Positions 22,432 through 33,713 of a stretch of 64,000 bases of DNA are shown here, in pieces. The translations under genes and the position numbers were made by a program. Under the pieces are notes generated by a model. The model was not told where the DNA came from. It saw only the letters and a list, made by a program, of their open reading frames with translations, and did no database searches. Source of the DNA: Bombardia bombarda (taxonomy: Eukaryota > Ascomycota > Sordariomycetes > Sordariales > Lasiosphaeriaceae). Location: contig JAULSR010000002.1 in NCBI GenBank assembly GCA_030512295.1, positions 3,968,001 through 4,032,000 on the forward strand, written 5' to 3'. Each line of letters opens with the position of its first letter. The stretch's first letter is position 1.

Positions 22432-23604
22432 TCAAACACCTGCCGGCTTCTTTCCTATGACCGACGATGGGCAAAGCTTGAACATGGCCCTGATCGAATC
22501 GTCTCTTGTCTCGGCATATGCTGCGCTGAGAGCGTCGAGAAACATGGACTTGGTAGGCTCTTCAAACCCAAACCGCACAACCTCATCTGCAGTCAGGTAC
22601 CACATCAATGTGAGCCCTGGAAGCAGGTCATTACGCGGTTCAAAGTCATGGCGAGCGGCGTCTTCAAAGCCGTTGTTGGACAAGTGCCCTGCAATATCAA
22701 GCAGCCATCTGTTTGTGCCATCACAGTCAGAATGATGATATCCATGGTTTGGATCAACAGCGGACTATGACGCGATCATGCACGTACCTTGGAAATATCT
22801 TGCTTGACACGTCAAGCGCCCAGTCACATCGTGGGCTTGGCGCCAGTCTGACCATGGCGACCTTGCCTGTCTCATCCCTCGCCCACTCATCCCATTGGAT
22901 CCAGCCCCCGGGCTCTATACATAACCACTGAGTCAACACTCAAAGGCATAGACGCGAAGGCTTGGAGTACGCAGACATACTCAACAAAGCGATGGCATGT
23001 TTCATCGCTGGGCTTGGGTCCTCTCCGAGAGCCCGGACACATGCGAAATGAGCGATGTGAACAATGTCGAAGGTCCCATGCAGCGCTCCAGGTGGTGGAG
23101 CAAGAGCATCTGAGACACTGAACTGGACGTTCTGTGGTAAGAGGTGGCGCGGCGGGAATTGGTCGTCGCTTATGTCGAAGCCGTGGACGTTGAACTTGAG
23201 GCCTTGGGTGCCCGATAACCGTGCAACATCTAGAGCCCAAGCCCTGGAACCGAGCACGTCAGTCAGCAAGTCTGAAAAGCTGAGAATGTGAATAGACCTG
23301 AACTTGCCCTGTTCCCGTCCCAACATCTGCCACATTCAGTTGGACATCGCCATCAGCGGCGTGAACAGTGGGCAGGGTTCTCAAATCGGCCAAGATGTCA
23401 GGATGAATGAGGCTTCCAGTCACGTCCTTCCACAGGTAATGCTGGAATGCCAGTCTGAAGCATCATGTATTAGAGCAAGTTCAAGTTGTAAAGGGATACT
23501 GGAGCTCGTACTCACCTGCCAGAAGCAGCGTAACCGGTACGATCGAGAGCATATGGCACTTCCGTCTTTTGGAACTCGTCTGAGTTCTCCTCTCGAATAC
23601 TCAT
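22432..23604 (-). CDS. class I SAM-dependent methyltransferase (UMTA/LaeA-like fold)
   Basis: Five exons join in frame: 23604-23516, 23454-23308, 23243-22981, 22914-22788, 22708-22432, giving 300 aa. Motif I is VADVGTGTGAWALDVAR, created by splicing an intron with a GC donor (23307-23244, GG|GCAAGT). FDIVHIAHF is the motif II/post-II region, and LLKPGGWIQWDE is motif III, also formed across a junction. This organisation matches the numerous fungal methyltransferases annotated UMTA or TAM-domain; substrate unknown. It lies tail-to-tail with the SDR (243 bp) and head-to-head with the P450 at 24381, so the three may form a small tailoring cluster (inference). Start at 23604 chosen because the N-terminus then runs directly into the conserved Arg-Leu-Ala region. 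Confidence 0.88.
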
Positions 23605-24380
23605 GGTTACTAGCTCCGGATATGTTCTCGGAAAGCGAGTTGTAGTATCAAGTTCTACCAGGTTATGAACACTATTTAGGGCAGCAGGGGCTTCGGACTC
23701 TGGAAGGAACTGTTGATAAAGAGTCCGAGGGGTGGTTCTCCTTATCAGGCAGAATAAACAAATGCTCCACCTACTGCGTGACATGAAACGTTATCGCGCA
23801 TTCTGGGCGCGTAGGGTTCAATCCTAGGGCTGGAAAGATGCGCGGGACTTATTGGCGCAGTGCAGCGCCAGCAGGCACGCCAAGTCGAGGTAACCCAAGT
23901 GATACGAAAGCTACACCCAAGGGGTGTAAGTGGCAGGCCTAGTGAGACATGATACGTCCCAACGGTCTGGAACTAGCTGCTAGTCAACGTTAGATGCATC
24001 TGGGCGTGCGTTCACTTGAGCGGCATTGGTGATGGAACCATACCAGTGGCTTTCATGGGAGCAGACTTCGCATGCTTGGCGAATGTGATGAGAAAGACAT
24101 GGGCTGCGGTGTGGGCGCAAGTGCCAGGTATATGTGGGCGATATCGGGCAGCTTTCTCTGTACGCGTGTATTACTTCGTATCTCCGGAAGAGAGAGGGGC
24201 AACGACTCGGCAGTGGAATGGGTCGCTTGGAAGTTTATCTAAAAGGGGGGGGGGTAGTTTGATTCAGCGAGCATTGTCAGGTCCAGGGTGCTGAGACAGA
24301 TATAAGGTTCGAGGGAAGACATGACGCTCGAAAGAATTGAGACAGGACGAATCAATCTTTTACTCTGCTCTACTGGCACA
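23605..24380. other. divergent intergenic region, methyltransferase/P450
   Basis: Shared 5' region of the methyltransferase (minus) and the CYP52-like P450 (plus). Contains G10 at 24245-24254 and no coding ORF. A GGTTCAATCC string near 23815 recalls a tRNA T-loop but lacks matching arms. Confidence 0.55.
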
Positions 24381-26194
24381 ATGGATAACCATACAGAGCT
24401 CCAACTGGCGGTGCCACCCCTGAAACCTACTTCGTCAATTCTTCAATCCTCAGAAGCAGCATTACCACATCATGATGCATACATGTACCTAGCAACGGCC
24501 CTCCTCCTCATCTTCATGACCAACATCTCCACCACCCTCTGGAAGAAATACAAGTTCGGCCTCTTCACAAAAGCACACAAATGCCTGCCAGTCCGCGAAG
24601 CCTCGAACCCGGTGCCCATGCCCTGGAGCCTGAACCGCAAATACGAAGTCTACCGGGCCTCAGTCCGCGGCGACCTCTTCGAGGGACACTTCAGTCGCAA
24701 GTACGGCAAATACGGCAACACACACGCCATCGTTTCGCCCCTGACGCGCACGCAAAAGGGCATCAACACGGTGGAACCAGCCAACATCCAATGCGTGCTG
24801 GCCACGAAGTTCGACGACTACAAGCGTCCCGAGTTCCGATCGCTCGCCGCACAGCCGATGCTGCTCCCTGGACTCTTCACCACCGATGGACCGATCTGGG
24901 CGCACTGGCGCGGCATGGTGCGACCCCAGTTCACCCGAAAGCGGTTCGATGCCAATGTCGCCGACAGCGAGAGGCACATGCAGCTCATCTTTACTGCTTT
25001 GGGCGCTCCGGGGGCTGATGGTTGGACAGACGATGTCAATCTCTTGGTGGGTGTGACGAGGTATCTTGTCCTCCCCAGCACAACGACATACTGACCCCAA
25101 ACCCCCAGGACCACATGTACAGACTGACAATGGACACGGCCACGCAATTCCTCTTTGGCCAGTCGGCCGAGACGCAAACGGCCGAGCTCGTGCGCGCCGG
25201 CCACCTCCCGGCCTCGGCCCACAAGGAATCCCACCTCGACGGGTTCGACGCGACCTTCATCAAGGCCGGCAGCTACGTCGGCCACCGCATCAAGCTCTCC
25301 AACATGTACTGGCTCTTTGACGGCCGCGAGTTCCGCCAGGCCTGTCGCGACCTCTACCGCATGGTCGACGGGTACGTCAGTGACGTGCGCGCCAAGGGCC
25401 GCGCCGAGCGGGGAGGGTCTGAAGCCGCCGAGAAGCCCAACACGGTCATCGAGGAGATGGAGGCCCGCGGGGCGACGCAGAAGGACATGGTGGAGCAGAC
25501 GATGCACTTGCTCGTGGCGGGCATGGATACCTCGGCTGCCGCGCTGGGCTGGGTGTTTGCCATGTTGGCGGCGAATCCGGGGATTTATGGGAAGTTGAGG
25601 GACGAGGTCTTGGAGACGTTTGGGACCGAGGAGAACAGATTGGCAGAGTTCGATTTGGAGACGTTGAAGGGTTGTACGTATCTGCAGCATTGCTTGTTGG
25701 AGACTTTGAGGTTGTTTCCTGCGGGGCCCATCAATGTGAGAGAGGCTGTTAGGGACACGATATTGCCTGTTGGGGGAGGGGTGGATGGGAAGGGGCCTGT
25801 TGCGGTGAGGAAGGGGGCAAGAGTCCAGTTGGGGACCTATTTGACGTGAGTTTTCTCTATGTTCTTTTCTGAGCCAAGCATGAAGCTGACAGGTTGTTCT
25901 TCCAGTCACCGACGGAAAGACATCTGGGGTGAAGATGCCGACGAGTTCCGACCCGAGCGCTGGGAGGGCAGGAGACGCGGGTGGGAGTTCACGCCTTTCA
26001 GTGGTGGGCCCCAGATATGTGTTGGCCAGGGGTACAGCATGACACAGGTCTCGTTTGTCATTGCGAGGATTGCCATGCGCTACGACAAGATCGAGCCTGC
26101 TGAAGGAAGCAACAATGAGAAGCGAAGCTGGATGACGGTTCTCACCCCTGGAGACGGAGTTCGGGTGAGATTGCACTTGGCTGGAAAGACTTAG
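24381..26194 (+). CDS. cytochrome P450, CYP52-like (alkane/fatty-acid hydroxylase type)
   Basis: Three exons 24381-25046, 25109-25845, 25906-26194, 563 aa. The ATG at 24381 (CACAATGG) is preferred to the in-frame 24321. Anchor helix YLATALLLIFMTNISTTLW near residues 35-55; C-helix region GLFTTDGPIWAHWRGMVRPQ; I-helix AGMDTSA; K-helix ETLR; FRPERW; heme loop PFSGGPQICVGQ. The TDG-x-x-W-x-x-x-R and FSGGP(R/Q)xCxGQ patterns are typical of CYP52/CYP584-like fungal enzymes, which hydroxylate alkanes, fatty acids or related chains; the true substrate is unknown. The CDS is intact and distinctly GC-rich. Neighbours are a methyltransferase and an SDR. Confidence 0.93.
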
Positions 26195-26740
26195 CACCTA
26201 GATCTGGACTTGGCATGTTCAAGACAAGACGGATCGAAAGCTTATTTTTAGCTTAGCCAGTGATTAAAAAAGAGAACAGAGTTGCTGGGAAATGGGACAC
26301 TTTGATTTCAGCCGCCAAAAAAAGAGCATGGTCGCTTCCGCGGGAAACGGCACACCACTTCACCCACAAATGCGACGCCAATATAAACGGCATTAAGCAT
26401 GATACTTTATACGATCGAACGGCGCAAAAGTCAACAAAACCCAAGAACCTGGACAGCTCAAATTGGTTAGATGCACTTTTGCAATAGAGGGATTCCATAG
26501 TGTTTTGCAATATAAAAAACACTTTGTACGGTGCTTGACGCCACATCCCAGTTTCTAATTTTGGTCATCCAGACTCAGCGGTGACCGTGGAAAAAAAAAA
26601 CATTTTAAAGATGGCTTGTCTCCCCCTTATCCAACACCCAACGTCTTTTGATCAGACACATCTTCCCTCAAGAAACATTAACTGTAGCGCTCCAACCTTT
26701 CATCATTCCACCAACTGCCGTTTGAGAATACTCAGCAAAC
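26195..26740. other. intergenic
   Basis: About 0.5 kb between the P450 and the small secreted Thr-rich gene. AT-rich; no gene seen. Confidence 0.6.
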
Positions 26741-27325
26741 ATGTATTTGTTCAAATCACTTGCGGTCGCCCTCCTGGCAAGGTGCGTGTCCGACTGAACT
26801 CAACAGATCTCATGATCCTCTGGAACGCAAATACTAACATTCATCACCAGCAGCGGCGTCACAGCTCAAGTCACCCTCGACCCAAGCACCATCAAAACAG
26901 GCCGCACATCAGTGACAATCCCCGTATTCGGCACAAAGACAGAAACAGTCACAGTCACAGCAAGTGCAACGACGACAAAAACAGAAAAACTCCCGGCATC
27001 TACCTCCATATTCACAGTGATAAAGACCACGACGAGCATAACGACAGTAAAACAAGTCTCGACCGTCACAAGCATCGCCACCTACATCTCTGTCTCCACC
27101 AAGCCATGCGGCCCCTCTGTCGTTTGCCCCACCATCACGTCCACCGCGACAGCGTGCGCTACGTGTCTTGTGCCGCAGTGCACCACGACTGAGCAGCTGA
27201 CCAGGCCGTGCGGCTGCTCTGCTGCCCTGCCTACCCAGGTCGTCAGCTTCCCCTGCAACAAGCCTGATTCGTGCGGGCTGATTGGGTGCAAGACGGTTTA
27301 TGCTATCAAGACGGCGGCGTGCTAG
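26741..27325 (+). CDS. small secreted Thr-rich, Cys-containing protein
   Basis: Too interrupted to show as one ORF. Exon 1 is 26741-26781 (MYLFKSLAVALLA plus two bases) and exon 2 is 26851-27325. Together they give 171 aa with a signal peptide ending near GVTA/Q. The intron has donor GTGCGT, branch site ACTAAC and an acceptor CAGCAG (NAGNAG), so a one-Ser variant is possible. The mature N-terminal half is Thr/Val/Ser-rich (VTVTASATTTKTEK). The C-terminal half carries ten or so Cys in a pattern including CPTITSTATACATCLVPQC. Function unknown; candidate effector or wall-associated protein. The splice is supported by the continuous signal peptide it creates. Confidence 0.75.
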
Positions 27326-28109
27326 GGTGGAGGGGGGTCGATTTCTCTTGTCAATAGTTCTGGTCTGTGGTCGATGTCTAAATTGGACTGGTGGTGTTCT
27401 GGTGGCCCAGATCTGTTTTGAACTCGGAGCAAGAGAAGCTGATGTTCAAGTTCTTTTATTGTCAACTCACCAAAGAGAGGAAAAGTATCATCTGTCAAGA
27501 ATTCACAAAAAGTCAATTGTCTAGACTGTGTAGTCGGGACTTCGCATGAGTGATGGAAAACTTTCTCTGCCTAAGGTATTGTTGCACACGGCCGATTTTG
27601 ACTCACCACCACTGGCCAGAGCGCATCCATCTATTTCTAACTCGCCCTCAGCTCGGTTGCTTTGATAAATTGACTGAGCACGTAAGATGTAAGATGCCGC
27701 ATCAGTCTAAACGGCATCTGAACATCATCAACTTCCTCAGCAAAGGGCGGTGTGATGTAAAATGCCTTTAGGTGTTGAATGTCACTGAGTAATTCTCCGA
27801 GCACTGTCCGGGCTCATCACCTTTGCTCAAAACACCGCAATATCGCCGTGCCGTTTCGACAGCCGATGAATGTAAGCAATTGCCGCTCAAAGTCAGTCAT
27901 GCGTCTATACCGTGAGGATGAGATCGACAGCTGACAACCCAGAGTAAGTGTGTTTCGTCGGCATTCAGATCGCATCCCATGATGGGCCGACTGGGAGGTT
28001 AAAGAATAGGATTCTCTGGTTTTTTTATCGACAGCTTATTGACCGATACATTGCACGCTGACCTCATCATGAATAATATCCAGATTGAAGAAGGTGAGGC
28101 TGAGCGGGT

Positions 28110-28147
28110 CTTTAAGAAAAAAAAAGAAAAGAAAAGAAAAGAAAGAG
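28110..28147 (+). repeat. A/G-rich (AAAAG)n-like tract
   Basis: Imperfect repeats of AAAAG within a polypurine run; simple-sequence DNA. Confidence 0.8.
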
Positions 28148-30108
28148 CTAGGTAGACAATAGCTAGCGAGTGCGGATACGAGTGTGACAGGTCTTGTTCT
28201 TGCTTGGCATGGTGTTGCGGGGTTGTGCTAAAGCTGCCTATAGCGGATTCGAGACACTGGGGGTTAATTACCTATGTACATACATGTACATACCTAGAGC
28301 TAGAAACTCACCTAAGCAAGGCCAGACCAGTCTTATACAGTGCTTAATTGCCCATCTGACTTTTTAACTAAGTATTCAGCTTTCATTTTTTCTGTCATTT
28401 TCTTTCTGTGTAACAATGATGGAATCCTCGGGAGATTCCGACCCCGAGGGAATGATGTTAATAAGTGAGATACGCACCCTAGAAATTCAGGTCCCACTCC
28501 TCTAGAATAGGTCGGCGGCCCTTGCCGTCAAGTCAGGGTCCAGCGTGATCTCTTCGATCTGTGCCGCATCCGGTAATTACGCTTAGTAGGACACACACGA
28601 GGGCACGTACGATTTGGGCAGGAGATTGGCCGTGTTTGCAGCTTGATTCTCCTTTGGGGCTTATGGTCTCGCCGCTTTCTTGCTGATTTGGGGATTTGTG
28701 GTGTCTTCATTTGTCTGACCGTTTCTGATGCCTTTTTGGGCATTTGGAATCTTACTCTGGGGTTTTCAGCCATTGCAGATTGGAATGAGATACTGGTGCG
28801 ATTTACGGCAATTGTATTTTCTGGCAGTGCACTCGATCAGCGGAATACATCATCATCTCGCGAGACATCACCATATATACAACCTACTGTCTCCTGTTGC
28901 CGTCTTACTGTCTCGATCTGAGACAGGGATACTTGACGTGATCCGCCATTAGACAGCACCGAGGGGTGTAGGTTCCAAACCGCGCCATTCATCATTATCT
29001 TTGTAACTGGAATGGGGAGCGGGCTTCCTGCATTCTAGAGCGGCGTTCATCGGCGCTATGGATCAGTCTGCCCTCGGTAAGTGCGGCAGGAATAAGTGCA
29101 GGATCCCATTCCATGCCAAGTCTTCTGAGTCTCATACGTCTGCACGGTTATGCAACAGATGCTTGGCCTTACGGCGACTGCATAGCCCGAAAATGCGGCC
29201 TTTTACGGGATGCTACTTTGCATTTGATTTACAGGAAGGATTTAGATCGCTTTCATTCCCAAAGTCCCTGGTAGCACGTGGGCTGACAGGTTACCTATGT
29301 GCTGGGCCGGGAGCCAGGCTCGAGGAAGGTGACATTCAAGACCCTGCAGATCCTTTGAGACATTTGCTCAACAGCTGGCCCTTGCCCGATTACTAACGCC
29401 AGGACAAGTGCTAGTAATTCCTAAGAACCCATCACGATCCCTTGTAAGTCTACACAAGTCCCGTCCCTATCAGCATGTCCGTCGATGCTTGAAGGACCAA
29501 AGTACCAGTCTAGAAAAACGGTTGAAAAGATATCACGCGTTAACCCTTTTAACAAAGCCTATCAAGTGTTTCATATTACCCTGGGGGATTGCTCTGGAGG
29601 ACTAGGTAAAAGATGATAGCTCTTTACGTAGTGTGATATATTCATATCGACACTGGGTATCCGAGGTCCAACTTGGTCTTATTTTGCTACCTACGTCTAG
29701 ACTAGTACCTGGGTCGTAACTATCATATCTCTCCGCTGCTCAGCATTATTAGACTTAGGACCACTGGAACCCTCTCCAGGTTCCGAGAATAGCCGTACTG
29801 AATGGATTAGACGGAACTGATTCCACGGCTGCGTCCACCAACCACGGTCTCATCGTGAGGCTCGCTGACTCGTCCATTTGCAGCATGCACAATCTCGCGA
29901 AACTCTTCATCAGCTTACCAAGAGTCCCTCAACTGCTTGTTCGGAGTTTAGTAACCATCGTGACAGTCTGCCTAGTCGATCATGTAGCCTGGCACTGGTG
30001 GGATGACATGCAACTAGTCTCGGATAGACCGAACAGGAGGAGGAGATACTCAACCCCCGAATTGATGGAATCAGTCTCTTGTCGGCCAGATGGCAGACCA
30101 CCATCACA

Positions 30109-30116
30109 TATAAATA
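30109..30116 (+). promoter_or_regulatory. TATA-like box of the DPBB gene
   Basis: TATAAATA about 190 bp upstream of the ATG at 30300. It is followed by a long CAACAA/CCAACC-rich leader. Confidence 0.4.
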
Positions 30117-30299
30117 TATCCATCTGTCCTCCCGTTAAGTCTCTCTTTTTCTGGACAAGCAACCTTCCTCAGCTCATCAGTCAATAGCACCAACAGCCTC
30201 CAACACAGCAACAACTGTACCATCATCATCATCTCCGAACACAACCACTTCCACACCAAACACCAATCACCAAAACAACCAACCCCAACAACCATCAAC

Positions 30300-30764
30300 A
30301 TGTACTTCTCCAAGACCGTCGCCGTCGCCCTCTTCTCCCTCCTCTCCCTCGCCTCCGCGGCCCCCATCGACGCCGAGCCCGTGCTCGAGCTCGAGCTGCG
30401 CGCTCCCGAGAACGCCACGCTGGCCGCCGGCCCTGAGCTGGAGCGCCGCGCCAACTCAGGCTCCTTCACCTACTACAATGTCGGTCTTGGCGCATGTGGC
30501 CAGACCAACAAGGATAGCGACTTCATCGCGGCTGTCGGCGCCTCCCGTTTCGACCAAAACACGCCCAACGGCAACCCCAACAAGAACACCCTCTGCGGCA
30601 AGAAGATCAAGATCAGCTACAAGGGCAAGAGCACCACCGTCACCGTCCGCGACCGCTGCCCCGGCTGCGGCTACAACGACCTCGACCTGAGCCCCGCTGC
30701 CTTCAGAGCCTTGGCTCCCCAGAGCGTTGGCCGCATCTCGGGTACTTGGGTTTATACCTCGTAA
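30300..30764 (+). CDS. secreted RlpA-like double-psi beta-barrel protein
   Basis: 154 aa, intronless. Signal peptide MYFSKTVAVALFSLLSLASA (1-20), a Glu-rich propeptide ending in a dibasic ERR site near residue 50, then a DPBB domain: TYYNVGLGACGQTN, FIAAVGASRFD, CGKKIKISYKGKSTTVTV, DRCPGCGYNDLDLSPAAF. The conserved Asp-Arg-Cys-xx-Cys and DLDLSPAAF match fungal RlpA-like/barwin-related proteins (including riboflavin-aldehyde-forming-enzyme-like and expansin-like members). It probably acts at the cell surface or wall; catalysis not established. Intact and strongly codon-biased toward C-ending codons, suggesting high expression. Confidence 0.92.
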   Translation: MYFSKTVAVALFSLLSLASAAPIDAEPVLELELRAPENATLAAGPELERRANSGSFTYYNVGLGACGQTNKDSDFIAAVGASRFDQNTPNGNPNKNTLCGKKIKISYKGKSTTVTVRDRCPGCGYNDLDLSPAAFRALAPQSVGRISGTWVYTS

Positions 30765-31529
30765 AAGGTCTGAAGAGAGAAGATGGAGGACGAGAGATGG
30801 ATTTGTGGGTCTTTAGTTAGAGTGGAGGAATTTGACAAAGCTATAAGGAGAGATTGGTGGATATTTCGCTTCTTTGTATTCATTTTGAGAGGAGGAGAAG
30901 AGTCGGGGTGGGCTGTCCATAAGTATGGGCTCCCGTCTTATGCGGTGGCGCATGTCGACTTGTCTCTGTCCTGTTGTTTGGGGATTCCCAATACATTCCC
31001 TTGGCCGCTTGCTTTTATGTCCGCTATCACCGTTAAGATCTTTTTGTAGATAGTCACTGCTCACTCGTTTGGCACACACCACTCCCAATCTATTTGCACT
31101 CATATCATTTCTATGCACTTCAGCTGCATCCGACTGTATGATGAAAAATACAGCAACTTGTGTTTCGGGACGAAAAGATATCGATACTGCTCTAAAGTTA
31201 AAAATGTAATTTCCTGCTTCTTCGTTAATTAGTCTATGGTTTCCAGAGCTTTGGCCCGCCCAGAGCCAAAAATGCAGTGCAATGCAACAAGCCCCGGCCA
31301 CATGCTTGCATGATGTGACAGCCCCAAAATGGTTTAGCGGGAAGTCTCATCGATGCCCAGGCAGCTTTCATGAACGGGTTGCTCCTTCTCAAATTGTCTG
31401 TGGTGGGGTCAGCTAGCTGCATGACAATATGCCCAAGCTACCTAGCCAAGGCAGTGACTACCCACGTCGTCCGATCAAGCAAGCACGTTACATTTGCAAT
31501 ACTTCCTCGATCTTGGACTGTTCAACGCC
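30765..31529. other. intergenic
   Basis: About 0.75 kb between the DPBB gene and HET gene 1. The only sizeable ORF (30813-31301, minus) has no coding signature. Confidence 0.6.
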
Positions 31530-33713
31530 ATGCTTTGCAACAGATGCCTTTCGATCCGATTTCGCTGTTTGGACGAGGTTACCTCCCAAGCTCCTCCTCG
31601 TGAGCAAGAGAATGAAGTGTTCTACATCCTGCATGAAACCCGGCAATCGTTGTCTGCTTCGATATCCAATGGCTGCCATTTCTGTATTCTCGTCAGGGCC
31701 CAGGTCGGAACCGTCGAGATCTCAAGCTCTGTTTGTGACAAACTCTCGGCCTATCTCGTCTTGAGGATGCAGACATTTCCAGGGCAGTTGTCAGCGACAG
31801 CAAAGTTCCCCACGTTGGGCATCGTGAGCAGGCTCGGTAACGCCATACTGAACCGCATTGAGGACCTTCCAGACTCCTATGCAGCCCTTCTGGACAAACA
31901 CGCTCAATCGTACACTGCCCAATCTCCCGGTAGCAAATTCATGAATATTGCTCTCGCAAAGCTTTGGAGGGACGAATGTCTGGCCAACCACAGTTTATGC
32001 GGCCTGGGAAGTCCCGATCCAGAGCTCGCACCTCTCCCCACCCGCCTCTTGGATGTGACCAACCCAGAGAAGCCAGTGCTCAAAGAGATACCAAGTGGCA
32101 CAACAGGCACCTACGTGGCACTGAGCTACTGCTGGGGACAGGTAACTCAACTCGAGACCACCAGGGGTAACTACCTGTCCCACAAGAGAGGCATACTCAG
32201 CTCGCGCCTTCCACAGACAATCAGAGATGCGGTCTCTGTCGCCAACTGGCTCGGGTACAAGCACATCTGGATCGACGCCCTCTGCATCATCCAGGACGAC
32301 GACAGCGACATGAGAAGGGAACTGGATAAGATGGGTGACATATACCGCTACGCTGCTCTCACCATCTCAGCCCAGCGCGCTGCCAGTTCCCACGGAGGGC
32401 TCTTCAACAAGATCAAAAACCCCCTATCCCTCAGCCCCTGCAAGATTACCGTCAGGCTAGTCACAGATGGGGTGTTGGACGACTTCGAACTCCCACAGGA
32501 GGTGACCTTTGCGGGAACCTGTAACGGCCCAAACCACCTAAAGAGTCGTGGCTGGGTCCTGCAGGAGGAGGTGCTGACCTCTCGCTCTCTCATATTTGGC
32601 TCGCAAATGGCTTGGCAATGCACAGGGTGCAACGCGCAGGAGACAAACCCTGCCGCCACTGGAGACAGACACAACAGCCCGCTCGACAGCAGCTGGGCCA
32701 CGGCCACGAGCATATTCTGGATCCGCATCGTCATCCTGGCTTCGGAGCAGCTGCGTGAAACCCTGCCGTCGTTTGTGCGGCTCCGCTCCAACCACTTTGA
32801 CGTGTGGTACTTGATGGTGCAAGAATACAGCGACAGAGAGCTAAGCTTTGCCAAGGACACCTTGAGGGCCTTGTCAGGCTTATCTGTACTCTTTGAGCGG
32901 CGGTATCAGACGACATATCTGGCTGGTTTATGGCAAGAAGACCTGATCAAGGGTCTGGGCTGGTATGTGGCCTTCAACGAAACCCGCGGAATTGTGCGGC
33001 AGACGGCCCCCACATGGTCCTGGGCGTCCGTGGGCAAAGTTCGTATCCGCTTCTACCTCCAGTCGGGATTCTTGACATCTCAGAGAATCGCTCGAGCAAC
33101 GGTCCTTGCGGCACACTGTCCTGATCCAGATCCCTTGCACAGCAGGCCTCTACTTGTAACGAATGGTATCAAGATCCGACCTCACGACTGGTTCATACGG
33201 CTCCAAGGCCTTGTGAAGGAGGCTCTACTTTGCTATGAAGCTACATACGAGAAGTGGCGTGTTGACGTCAAGACATTTAGGCAAGCGGGGCGCGACAACC
33301 AGGGCGCGGAATGGGATGCCTTCCAGGGCATGAGCGTCGTCAATGGGGTCCATCCAAGGTTTCCGGCTTTACTACGAGACGCAAAGAACGAGCAACGCAT
33401 TCTTGGAGAGGCAGCTCTTGATTTGCAGCCGCTTTCCCAAGCAAAGGAGCACGAGGACCCACAAACAGGTATGGATACCGAGGGCAAGGCCTTGGTCACA
33501 CCCAGGACTAGGCTGGGGCCTCGGATTCAAGTATCTTGTCTGATATTGGAGGACATAGAACGTCACGGGGAAAGGCATGCCGTCTGTCTGTTGTTGGTTC
33601 CACGTTTTACAGGCTCCTCTTCCTTTCTGCGCTTGGGTTTAGGGTTTGTTTCTGCCAAAGACTGGTTGAAAGGGAGCGGACAGGATACGATGATGGACTG
33701 CGAGGTGGTCTGA
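31530..33713 (+). CDS. HET-domain (heterokaryon incompatibility) protein 1
   Basis: Cytoplasmic protein of the HET family, which mediates non-self recognition and cell death between incompatible fungal individuals. Intronless. ATG at 31530 (MLCNRCLSIRF) is preferred, giving 727 aa; an in-frame ATG at 31494 would add 12 residues. The N-terminal CxxC region is followed at about residue 195 by HET block 1 (YVALSYCWG), block 2 (LPQTIRDAVSVANWLGYKHIWIDALCIIQDD) and block 3 (SRGWVLQEEVL). The roughly 350 residues behind carry no domain I recognise apart from the usual APTWSWAS element. It stands first in a recognition-gene neighbourhood with an NB-ARC protein and a second HET gene. Confidence 0.92.
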   Translation: MLCNRCLSIRFRCLDEVTSQAPPREQENEVFYILHETRQSLSASISNGCHFCILVRAQVGTVEISSSVCDKLSAYLVLRMQTFPGQLSATAKFPTLGIVSRLGNAILNRIEDLPDSYAALLDKHAQSYTAQSPGSKFMNIALAKLWRDECLANHSLCGLGSPDPELAPLPTRLLDVTNPEKPVLKEIPSGTTGTYVALSYCWGQVTQLETTRGNYLSHKRGILSSRLPQTIRDAVSVANWLGYKHIWIDALCIIQDDDSDMRRELDKMGDIYRYAALTISAQRAASSHGGLFNKIKNPLSLSPCKITVRLVTDGVLDDFELPQEVTFAGTCNGPNHLKSRGWVLQEEVLTSRSLIFGSQMAWQCTGCNAQETNPAATGDRHNSPLDSSWATATSIFWIRIVILASEQLRETLPSFVRLRSNHFDVWYLMVQEYSDRELSFAKDTLRALSGLSVLFERRYQTTYLAGLWQEDLIKGLGWYVAFNETRGIVRQTAPTWSWASVGKVRIRFYLQSGFLTSQRIARATVLAAHCPDPDPLHSRPLLVTNGIKIRPHDWFIRLQGLVKEALLCYEATYEKWRVDVKTFRQAGRDNQGAEWDAFQGMSVVNGVHPRFPALLRDAKNEQRILGEAALDLQPLSQAKEHEDPQTGMDTEGKALVTPRTRLGPRIQVSCLILEDIERHGERHAVCLLLVPRFTGSSSFLRLGLGFVSAKDWLKGSGQDTMMDCEVV

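Larger units (their letters stand above)
27326..30299. other. long gene-poor stretch
   Basis: About 3 kb without a gene I can support. Contains a purine tract at about 28110-28147. ORFs at 28528-28773 (minus), 28643-28921 and 29058-29396 (plus) have no recognisable domain. The last 200 bases are the CA-rich promoter/leader of the DPBB gene. Confidence 0.55.

Noticed and set aside
23790..23860. tRNA-like GGTTCAATCC string
   Set aside because: No complementary T stem, D arm or acceptor stem could be drawn around it.
24818..26197. 459-aa minus-strand ORF
   Set aside because: Antisense to the CYP52-like P450 and crosses its intron; no domain.
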